A DNA stretch of 64,000 bases from Suillus spraguei (Eukaryota; Basidiomycota; Agaricomycetes; Boletales; Suillaceae). Below the pieces are notes generated by a model, which saw nothing but the letters and a program-made list of their open reading frames with translations, did not search any database and was not told where the DNA came from. Below, one piece after another: positions 23,556 to 33,745 of the stretch. Where the stretch lies: positions 248,001-312,000 of the forward strand of contig JABCPU010000008.1 in NCBI GenBank assembly GCA_016800925.1, read 5' to 3'. The position numbers and the translations under genes are program-made. Numbering within the stretch: the stretch's first letter is position 1; the number at the start of each line of letters is the position of its first letter.

Positions 23556-24494
23556 CGTGGAATTGCTCAAGTACACAAAGGATCGTTTTTCAGACGCAAC
23601 GCAGCATACGGGTTTGAAGGCTGTATGGACTCTTGGATATGCTATAGATGCTTATTCCTCACTCAGGTTAGCGTATGATTATATCGTAGCAATAGTGTCA
23701 CACCTTGTTAGGATGTGTGAAGTCTCTTCTGTTTAGAGTATGATAACGTGTTTCTGGTAAGACGGTACACCTGATGTAAGTTCTGAAACATGCTACAATA
23801 TTCCTCTTCGCAGCCCATAGAACCATCACCTTCCGGCAATAATATACATATCAGCAACGACAGACAGGTGTACAGATGTGATCCTGAAATGCCAACTCTT
23901 AACGAACAGTCAGGTCAACATCCTCAATACTGGCACTGCGACCCGCTCGATGTTGAAGTCTATGACGTCGTCCTTTCGTATTTATTTCCTTTTCTATCCT
24001 ATCACGTGTATTAGTTTATATATTGTTCCGTTCCGCTCCTTCATACCTCAGTTGTTCTTTCATCAGACACTGAGGTATGTTTCCAACTCTCTCGTTATCT
24101 CGCCGTGTCTTACATTAATTTCTTCAGCGTCTTCGTCTGTTAGGTATTGATAATATTAGTTGTTCTTTCATCAGACACTGAGCGTCTTCGTCTGTTAGCT
24201 TCTACACTTGACACAGTTACTTATCACAAATATGAGGGACAATGTCGGGCCATCATAGATGCAGTCGAGGGTAACAGAGTGCATATGGAAACCTGTGAGT
24301 GATGGTAAGACCTTTTTAATGATTTCGAAAAACTCCATGTCTACCGCAAGTCATTGTAGTGTCAGGGGTGATTTTAGGTTGTTGTCATGCCAGCGTTAAG
24401 CCAAGTGCAAGATATATGAAACTGCACCACGTGAAACAGGGGCATATATGCACCCTTGTTCTAGAGGAGTTCAAGATGATGGTAAAAATATTAT
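23556..24494. other. AP6 3' flank with short direct repeats
   Basis: Paralogous to the AP4 3' flank, with about 250 bp of extra sequence at 23960-24200. In this insert GTTGTTCTTTCATCAGACAC begins at both 24051 and 24161, and AGCGTCTTCGTCTGTTAG occurs at 24128-24145 and 24183-24200. Confidence 0.55.
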
Positions 24495-25680
24495 CTAAGC
24501 TATTGCATAGACACTATACCTTCTGTCGACAACAGTGTATTGATGTTCCAGACTGCCTCCGTGCCCACTGCCTTGTGACCCACGGCCAATCACGTCAATC
24601 TCTTCAATAAATCCTGCAGGTGTAATTCTTTTATCAACTTCCTCCAGTTTGTTCCAGTCAATAATACCTCCTTCGAAGATATCTGGGACTTCGTCAGCAC
24701 CATCTTGCAAGCCATGGTGTGATTCTAGAGCCTCGTTTTCAAACCTGCTAATTTTTCAAGCAGTTCTTCATCCGTCATTGACTCTGGACCTGCAAGAAAT
24801 TTGTTGTCCAAGCTGCAAGAGTCACCAGTAAGTGGAGGCACCCATGCAAAAAAGACCTTTGAAGTTCGTTTGCTAAGGCTATGTCAAGTCCATCTTCTAG
24901 TTGAGTGTGCATATGGGCATGTTGTTTGCAACATGCTGGCTTGCCAGATTCGTCATCCACTTTGTGCAAGAAATTGGCGTAGCTTGCTTGCAGCTTGCCA
25001 AGAGACTTGAAAGTTTGAATGGATAGGTTGCAGTGTTTTACAGATTGTACCCCACTCAGACCCGAGAAATAATGCTCAACATCGGCAGCATGAGGTACAA
25101 TTAAGTGGATTATGATTATGAACACCTTCAATGGATAACATTCAGCACTGACTGGGAGAGTTTCCCATTGAACTCACCAAAACAATTTGAAATTTGCACG
25201 TGTTGCTTGCTCTGGAGTGACTGGGAGATCCACAAACCCAAAGAGGTTCTTCTGTTTTTGTGGAGTATTAGTCATAGTTGACAGAGGCTCGGATGAAGCA
25301 GAATCTGCATTTGGGATAGGTGGGAGTAGTAATGCTTGATTTCTGTTCTTTGAGGCAAGATAGTTACGGGCTTCTGAGTGAGCCAGGTCCGGGGCTGTAG
25401 GGCAAGCCACCATTCTGGTCAAGAATATCTTTGAGGTGTCTGTCATCGTGACCTTCTATACATGTTGAACAGTAGTTGCATTGATAAACATAGTGATTGG
25501 AGGAATTTGGAACTTTTTGCTGTTGGATCCAGTGGTTGGTGATTATTTTTCGAACAGGAAGACCCTTGGACTTTATCAACGACATTCTGGCATGTACAGA
25601 GGACCAGACACTTTTTTGAATGTCAAACATTTGTGATTTGCTCATAGTGAAAATATGACTTCTGCCGGCAATTGCCATTG
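24495..25680 (-). mobile_element. Internally deleted hAT-family element
   Basis: Read on the minus strand, the BED-finger N-terminus (YVYQCNYCSTCIEGHDDRHL, about 25500) runs through LLLPPIPNADSASSEP to RANFKLF and a GTGAGT donor (about 25170). It is followed almost at once by the C-terminal dimerisation region (IIHLIVPHAADVEHYFSGL, about 25090) and the tail ADEVPDIFEGGIIDWNKLEE (about 24690). The RNase-H-like catalytic core that should lie between is missing. The copy at 48290-48835 shows the same junction, so this looks like a non-autonomous derivative that moved after the deletion. Confidence 0.7.
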
Positions 25681-25853
25681 GCAGAATGGCAGACTTCTGC
25701 CCATGACAATACCTTGCACTCGTGGTGACTCAGGTTGCAACTATGTTTGCCAAGGGGGGATGTTTCATATGTGGCTGAGATGCCCAACATTGCCACTGCA
25801 ATAGCATATAATGGGCCAATGACTCATAGTATGACATTATTTTCTGGTAAGCT

Positions 25854-27308
25854 ATGTTCCCTGCTGCATCCTTGTTTGCCTGACTTTGTCAATTACGGGA
25901 TCACCCGTTCAAGTTTACAATCCCTATTGTCAGGAGGCTGAACTTTTCCAATGGTACTAATTACTTTTTGCAGCATTATAAAGCCCGTGTGGCGGCCTTT
26001 AGAGATTCCATCGTGTGCAATGCTGGTAGCAGTCATTTGACAAACAATGACACATGGGCTACTGCATTGCAGCAGTTGGCATTGGCAACCCCCCTACAAC
26101 CTGTAAGTTCAACAATAAGAAAACATGCGGCTGCTAATGTATTACTGAAGATAACTTGATTGTTGATACTGGTAGCTCGAACACATGGGTTGGTGCTTCC
26201 ACTAGGTACAGGGCAACCAAGACCAGCTGGTCAGCATCTGGAGGTCGACTATGGTTCTGCCATCTTTTATGGTATGACATACACCAATATCATGAGTTGA
26301 AAATACCTATGATTATCTATAGGAACTGAGTATCTTGACACCGTCACCCTTGGTAGTGGGCTCACCATCACCAAACAGTCAATTGGTGTTGCTTCTGATT
26401 TGGAGGCTTCGGCATCGGTATTGACAGTATCCTTGGCATCGGTCCCATAGACTTGACAGAGGGTACCCTAACAAATTTACCGGAAAATACAATCCCGACT
26501 GTCACTGACAACCTGTATAAGCAAGGCACCATTCCTAAGGACATTGTCAGTATCTTTTTCAAGCCCAGCAGTTCGAAGACAGAGACCAAAGGAGAGCTCA
26601 CCTTCAGTGGAACTGACGCTACCAAGTACACCAGCGACATTGCATACACATAAGCTACCCTCAGCTCCTACTAGATCAATACAGACTGATAGAAATTGTT
26701 TTGTTTCAGTCCTGTCACCACCACCAACCCTGCATCAACCTATTGGGGCATCAACGAGAGCATTACCTATGGCTCCACGACGATCCTGTCCTCAACTGCT
26801 GGTTTCGTCGATATTCGCACCACCTATATCTTAATTGCTTCCGGTATGTATCTAGATTGCAGCGAGTGATAATGGCCTAATCAGAATTTGATAGATGCCT
26901 ACACCAAGTACCAGTCTGCAACTGGTGCTACTTCAGATGAAGTGACCAGTCTTCTCACTGTTTCCTCTGTCCGATACAGAGCTCTCAAGAACCTAGACTT
27001 CCACATTGGCAAGGTACGCCATTTCTATCAGCCTTGAAGGCCTGACACCCATTGTTCACCATTCTGCACAGGAAACCTACTCTCTCACTCCTAATGCTCA
27101 AATCTGGCCTCGCTCCCTGAACTCCAATATTGGTGGTAGTAGCAATGTCATATATCTTGTTGTTGTCGGCATTGGCAGGCCCAGTGGCCAGGGGTTTAAC
27201 TTTGTTAATGGCTACACATTCCTCCAGCGCTTCTACTCTGTGTTTGATACCCCCAAGTCCCATGTTGGTTTTGCCACAACTTCGTTCACTGATGCCACCA
27301 CCAACTAA
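25854..27308 (+). pseudogene. AP7: decayed aspartic protease gene
   Basis: All six exon positions can be aligned but the gene is dead. A deletion in the signal peptide gives a TGA after MFPAASLFA. A second deletion removes the propeptide block around 25920. Exon 2 lacks about 8 nt before CTGGTCAG, and exon 3 is frame-shifted near 26400 (SDLEASASVLTVS). The second catalytic motif reads FVDIRTTY instead of GIVDTGTT. Exon 6 (27072-27308) remains perfect, from ETYSLTPNAQIWPR to TSFTDATTN. The TATA box is shortened (25807). Confidence 0.88.
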
Positions 27309-27659
27309 TATGGAATTATGAAAGTGTGCGAAAGATTGTTTTTCAGACACCAAACAGCATACGGAGTTAAAGGTTGTACGGACTATTCTTCAATAAGCTA
27401 TGGAGGTCTTATTCCTTGGTTGTGTTTTGTATGATTAGATCATAACTATAGAAGTGATTGCCGCTGAGTGGATCATCTTGTGAAAGGAAATTCTGTGTGA
27501 GTTTGCATCTAGTACTATAGAAGATTTCTTTTGAGCATTTTGAGCATCAATGGATTCAATATGTAGTATATACAGTTGCATTGCACGAGTTATAATATCG
27601 AGTACAGCTCAGTTGTGCGCAGTGAGGTGTTCAAGTTGGCTATTGTTAAAAGCCATAAG

Positions 27660-30600
27660 TGGTAGTGTCCTCAGACCAAATTTTCAGGACACAATGGACA
27701 CCATGAATCACTTGATCAGGATCTAAAAATCTGAAACATTTAGGATCATTGGTTGTGAATAATCCAAGCCTGTGCAGGTGCTTGGCAGACCAGCTGCCCT
27801 TGAATGTGACATTACACACAAACCAGCATATGTGTTACAAACTGGGGTGGCATCACCAGCGACAGTGAAAAGACACAGACGGTCTGCTGAGAAGTTCTAC
27901 AATGTCCAGAAGAGGACAAGGTGAAAGTACAAGGAACGCGTTCTGAGTACAATCAAGGGTTTGGCCTCAAAGACAAGTCTAAGAGGTTCTACGAGAATAG
28001 AGACTAAGGCTAAGGAGTGCTTAGACTTAGAGACGATTCAAGACGACTTAGGTTGGAGACCTAAGCAAAGGATGTTCCAGGTGAAACCCAGTAAGATTAA
28101 AGTAAAGTATACAAGTGTAATACAATGTGCTTAAATAGGTCAATATGTGCGCATGGACCAAGAGAGACGTGAGAATGTAAGTGCGTATCCAAAGAAGGAA
28201 GGCAACTATAGTACAGATGCATTGAGCATATGAGTCAGAGTCACATTATGTAATATACAAGTAAAGGAGACAAAGAGAAAATGAATAGGGGCACGTACGA
28301 CTGTAACAATATGAAAAGTACATGCATGCGAAGTGGTTTTGATGTAGAGGTGTTCTTGTCACCGTAGTACCAAACATCTAAGTAAAAAATTCGGATGACC
28401 CACGCATACCAGTATGGGTGGCGTTCATCATCATTTTCTTGTGAGAGTACCATAATGTCAGCACGAGTTTGAGGGTTAATTGTGTCTTGTTCCCTTCGAA
28501 GGTCATATGTAGTGTAATTCACCTGTAGTATGCCGTGTTTGTGGAGTTGATTGTTTGCAAATATGACCTGGTCCCGATCTTCATCAGTAAACTTGTGTTC
28601 ATCACCTGAGTATTCGATTCCTCACAGGCAGCCTAAAATATGGTCTTTCAAATGTGGAATAAAACTCTACCCCACAGTAGATTAGAAACAATTTTAGCAT
28701 AATAAGACTACATACCTCCATTGCAGGGTTATTGTCGAGCTCACTCAGCCATGCAGTGAGGTTATATGATGCCTTCAGGTAGTGTGAGATATGATAGTGG
28801 TCGGATGGCGAAGTGCATTGATGTTTTTTCTATGCTGGCCAGCTGCTCACATCATTTTAAGATCTTCTTCATAAGTCGGTGTTGTGCCTCCTGATGAGCC
28901 ATATGTTTGGCAGTGGTTTTTCTTGTTCTTTGGAGTCCTATGGTACCAACACTTAAGAGATTGATGCTCCAATTTGCCCTATCAATGAGTATCAGCATTT
29001 AAAAACCATCTTTTCTTAAAAAATGTACCAGCTGAGTAGAGAAATTATCAGTGGTTCCCATGCACCGTATCGTGTTAGGATAGTCTCCAAGTGCATGATA
29101 CTTGTAGGTCTCAAGGTTGAGTTTCTTAAACTTTGGCCCAGTTGCCGCTGAGCCCATAGCCTTTTCCTTTTTCTTCCCATCCTTGATGGTCTGCTGACTT
29201 GCCAAGGCTGCAGCTTGTTGTCCATGGGCAGCATATTTGTGAGGAAGCTCAGTGGTGTGATAGTACACACATATTATCTTGCAAAACCTTCGTACAGACT
29301 GACCCAGGACCACCGTCACAGAGTCAAAAAAAGCTAGAGTGTCTTCAGTATGTAATCAGAGTTTCGCATACCCATGCCATACAGCCAGGTCAAAGAGAAG
29401 GTCGAGGACAATTGAATCATGCTCTTTGGGTAGAAGGTCCTCAAATACAGGGAGGGCACACTGTATGATTATATTATAGTAGTTTACAAGTGCCCGATCA
29501 GACGTACCTGAAGGAGTGCTTCAAAATCTCTTGCGGCAAGTTTCTTCATAGAGGAGGCATTACTGTGGAAACACTGAATAATGCCACACCCAAAAGTTGG
29601 GACCATCCAGTACCTAGCAATGGGTCAGTCAGACTAGATATGTCAGTATATTATTACCTACCGTTCATTAAGGTCTTGAACCGAATTCCCTGCTGCGGCA
29701 TGCAGAATTTGCATGAGGTGAGTAAAGATGGCTCTCCAAACCCCAATTTCGAACTTGTGCAGGAGGTCCATGACAAACAGGATGAATAAGTTAAATCCAA
29801 ACTCGGCGAGTTTCTCTGAGAATGCATTCTAGAATATGATCAGGCTTAGCAATAAGATCCAGTGAATGTACTTACTCGAGTAGGCACCAGTGATTCATTG
29901 TTCAAAAGATTGTATTGTTCACCCAGGTGCCAGAAACTGGAGCCCCTTTTTCGAATATGAGTGATCGGGCCCTTGCAATGTTATGGCATTGTGAATGGTC
30001 ATCAGTATGCTGTAACTTGTCTTGGCATCTCAAATCAGACTTCATTCCCATCTTTGGAACATTGGCCTTCTTCACCAGACAGCACGGACATGGACACTGG
30101 CCTAGAAATTTGATACTCGCCAGTAGAATTCTAGAGAATAGTGTCAGAATTAATAACAATGTTAACACATAATACCTACTTTTCTGGATAATCGGCTGAA
30201 TATGTGAAAAACCGAGGGAAAACCTGATGAGTGATGCTGTCTGAACAGTTGATGACAATACCATGTTCATAAGCGTCCATGAACTTGTTGTCCAGCAGAA
30301 GTATCCAAATAGCATGCATCAGCTCCCACTTGCAGAAGGTATACATCTGGTCTGTCAAGGGTTCCCTGAACATGCCGATATAGGCTTCTTGGAAATCACT
30401 TGGGAGCTGTCTCACAAGATTCAGCCCCAATGTTCAGTAGTTAGATGACAAAATGATGTACAGTTGGTATGTAGGCAATGTGGTGACACATGCTGGACAT
30501 TGGCTTTCCTCGAGTATATTTAGACTGATTTCCAAAGAATAAATAAAATGGCCACATTGAAGCGTCCCCGAAATTAGTTAAATGAGTCGCATCAGACCAA

Positions 30601-30720
30601 AACATGAGGGAGGCGACCACATGTTCAAGGCCATCGTCAGGTTCACGTGGCAATTTATTGATTTCTTCATACACCTCGAGCATAGCAGGGGAGCTGTGAG
30701 CTTCTGAGAAGACCTGAACG
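27660..30720 (-). pseudogene. Plavaka-type transposase relic, split by a solo LTR
   Basis: On the minus strand, blocks typical of basidiomycete Plavaka (CACTA-related) transposases appear in order: DGLEHVVASLMFWSDATHL and FGDASMWPFYLFFGNQSKYT (30440-30683), then CKWELMHAIWILLLD and FFTYSADYPEK (30176-30430). Next is LLASIKFLGQCPCPCCLVKK (about 30110), with NLETYKYHALGDYPNTIRCM (about 29090), NYTTYDLRREQDTINP and HPYWYAWVIRIFY (28314-28520) following. After a 476-bp solo LTR, FKGSWSAKHLHRLG and FRFLDPDQVIHGVH (27670-27832) complete the order. Stops, shifts and possible introns separate the blocks. The element is inactive. Confidence 0.8.
27833..28308 (+). mobile_element. Solo LTR, family 1, copy 1 (TSD ATATG)
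   Basis: 476 bp, starting TGTTAC and ending GTAACA (6-bp inverted termini). The 5-bp target duplication ATATG is exact at 27828-27832 and 28309-28313. No internal region or partner LTR is adjacent. It interrupts the Plavaka transposase near its C-terminus. Confidence 0.9.
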
Positions 30721-30926
30721 GTCTTTTGTGCAGCAAGGGGGTGGGTCCACCTTAGACAATGTTCCTAAGGGGGTGGTCAGCACTGAAACACCAGACTCTC
30801 CTTTACCGACTATCGCTGAAGTTGAGCCAAACATGGATGTCACCGATGTTATGGCCAATGTTGTGATAGAGGAGCAGGCTGGCATTACCATTCACAGCAA
30901 TAAAATGTGCAACCCCTCCAGCCTGG

Positions 30927-31787
30927 TGTAACGAACATATTGGTGCTGGCCTTGAAACCCTATCTTTTAGCACATGTCTCATGTCTATAGGAATCTCCAC
31001 TTGTCTATGGCCATCTTTCTCCTTTAACACATGCTGGCGGCATCACATGCTTACTGTTCACCGTACTGACTGCTGCACCATGTACTGATGTCCTTCCATG
31101 TCCTTTCCGCATCCACATAGCTCCATTTGGTGTGTAGTTTGTACATGACTGCTTATCACTGATTCTACGGCAAGCCTTATTACATGTTGCCTCATGCTGC
31201 AGCTGCCTTGCGCTATGTTTACATACCAGCGGTTACTTCACTTGAGCACTACTGATCTTGCATAATGCATCCCGAGTACATACAAAATAGGATATAAGCA
31301 CTGCATAGCCCGCACGATACAGTACCTTATTTTCACCATACTATAGGTCAGGATTAGTGTCTAGCTCTGGAACCACCCAGTAGTAGACCCAGTCTTTAAA
31401 GTTTCCTTACCGCTTGTTAATTGATATCGCACATTCACCGCTACCGCTGGACTTTTTACCCCTATTTTGACTTGGCTTCATGCACACTGCTGCTTTACTG
31501 CTGAAAGTACTGTGGATTTCTTTACTGTTTCTTCACACCATTTGCACTTTACTGCTACCGCTGACATTATCACTCATCACTGCTCACTAGACATTACATT
31601 TTCAGGCATTGTTTCAACCACACTAGTACCACTACCTATGACACCAGTTGCAGCAGCATCATCGCTGACTGCGGCAACTTACTGCTCACTAGATGTTACA
31701 TTTTCAGGCATTGTTTCAACCACGCTAGTACCACTACCTACAATGCTAGTTCTGGTGGCATCATCGCTGACTGCGGCAACTTACTGC
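30927..31787 (+). mobile_element. LTR-like element, family 2, copy A (+ arm, 5' part)
   Basis: Starts TGTAACGAACATATTGG, as does copy C at 36549, and follows it for about 860 bp. It then breaks into an inverted copy. A 102-bp tandem duplication is visible at 31581-31682 and 31683-31784 (start TGCTCACTAG). Frames in this region are LTR shadows. Confidence 0.7.
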
Positions 31788-32707
31788 TGTAAAGATACAA
31801 CCTAACCTGGGCTGTAGATAAATTACCTCCTAAGTTAGTATGTGTGGTCTTGCACTCCATCTAGTCTGCTTCACTTGCGAAACAAGAGTGTTCAACCCTA
31901 AAGGGGGATGCCTGTTAGTATAGTCTAATCCAAGTCAAACCAGTGTGCGAATATAGCATTGTGGTCAGTGATAAGTTGCCACAGTCAGCGATGATGCTGC
32001 CGGAACTAGCGTCGTATGTAGTGGTGCTACTGTGGTTGAGATAATACTTGAAAACGTAGCGTCAAGTGAACGATATCAAGCGGTAAAGTCAGCAGTAGTG
32101 GTAAGGTGTGAGTGGTGCAAGGAAACAGTAAAGAAATCCGTGATACTCTCAGCAGTAGAGTAGCGGTGCACGTGAAGTTCAGTCTAAACAGGGGTCAAGA
32201 ATCTAGCGGTGTGCCAGCGGTAACAGTAAACGAGCATAATTGATTAACAAGCGGTAAAGGACTTTAAAGACTAAGTCTACTACTGGGTAGATCCAGAGCT
32301 AGACACTAATCCTGACCTATAGTACGTGCAATGGGGTACAAATCAGGTACTGTATCATGTGAAGTATGCGGTGCTTATATCCTAAATTGTATGTACTTGG
32401 AATGCTCTAGGTGAGATCAGTAGTGCTCGAGTGCAGTAACTGCCATATATAAATGTAGCGCAAGGCAGCTGTGGCACGAGGCGACATGTAATAAGACTTG
32501 CCGTGGAATCAGTGATAATGAACATACAACAAACTACGCACCAAATGGAGCTATGCAGACATGGCAAGGACATGGAAGGACATCGGTATGTGGAATGTGG
32601 TGTGGCAGTCAGTACGAGCAAGTGAAGCAGACTAGTTGGAGCACAAGACTCATATACTAACTTAGGAGGTAGTCTATCTACAGCCCAGGTTAGGTTGTAT
32701 CTTTACA
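31788..32707 (-). mobile_element. LTR-like element, family 2, inverted copy B plus + strand tail
   Basis: From 31788 (TGTAAAGATACAACC, the 3' terminus reversed) to about 32614 the sequence is the reverse complement of copy A/C. From about 32615 to 32707 it returns to plus orientation and ends in the normal 3' terminus (TTGTATCTTTACA). Together with copy A it forms a head-to-head inverted repeat with arms of about 650-700 bp. Confidence 0.65.
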
Positions 32708-33745
32708 TCATATTTCCCCATAGTACAGAAATGAATGCAAATTTGTCCATTAGAGATATTGGTGATTAGTGAGTGTTTGTGTGCATATGGGTCTGAGCTC
32801 ATTTTAGAGCTCAGGGCTCATAACCTATACATGCTAGTAGATCTAGCATGGAAACACACTCAGTATGTCGTGGAAACAATACTAACATTGCAAGTACCTA
32901 GCAGGGAAACATGCTAGAGATATGTCAATACAAGAAAACTAAATGTCAGAGAATATCTACTCACCTCAGTATGTCATGGAAACAATACTGAGGTGATCAC
33001 AAAATGGAGTGAGACCTTGTACTGCCCAATAACAATTATGTAATGAGTTCGAAGAAAGAAGAGTGGAGGTGTTCTTATGGTCAAGAAAGAGCAGAAGTGC
33101 CAAGCATAATGCTGCATGCAGTGTGAAAGGTGATAAGAGTAAGAAGGGAAGATAATAGTCTAAACGGTAAAAGCCAATAAAAGTATCATGTGATATACAA
33201 GTAATAAAATAAAATGAATAGGAGCATGTACAATTGTAATACTTGTCAGAGTATATGCTACACATTTTTGCTGCACACCTCACGTCACCAGGAAAGTGAG
33301 GGTGTGTTACGGCCATGCAAAGCCAGATGCTGATTCTGGAGGTGACTTTGCCAGTTCCGAGGCTACACATAGGCAGAGAATCAAGCCATAGTGAGCTGAA
33401 AAAATGAGACTTCAAATTTAGAGATATGAGTGAGGTCAGATATGAGGAAAGGGTGGAAAACAAGTCTGGAGAAATCCAGACTTTTGGGTGGCTGACCAGA
33501 GCCAGAAAATGGAGGAGAATGTGTCCAAACAAGGCCGGAAAATTGAGAGGATTATTGGAGCCAGAAATATGAGCAAGTGGCAACCAGCCAAGCCAGAAAT
33601 GTGAGAGGACAGCTGAAGTTGGGAAGATGGAGGTGTAGGGAGGGGTGGTCATAGTTCTGAGGAATAGGGGATAGATCTGGACAATGGGAAGTCTCAGATC
33701 TATGAGGGTACTCAAGGTCAGGTTCAGAAATAGTATGAAACAGTA
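32708..33745. other. Degenerate LTR-derived region
   Basis: No gene is recognised; the 267-codon minus-strand frame (32966-33769) is low-complexity and runs into the Tc1 element. CAGTATGTC(G/A)TGGAAACAATACT occurs twice (about 32860 and 32968). About 33190-33240 resembles the 3' end of LTR family 1, and TGTTACGGCCATGCAAAGCC at 33305 resembles the start of the LTR-like element at 43066-44632. Confidence 0.4.

Noticed and set aside
28320..30720. Intact host gene on the minus strand
   Set aside because: Blocks match Plavaka transposases in order but are separated by stops and shifts, and the 3' end is split by an LTR.
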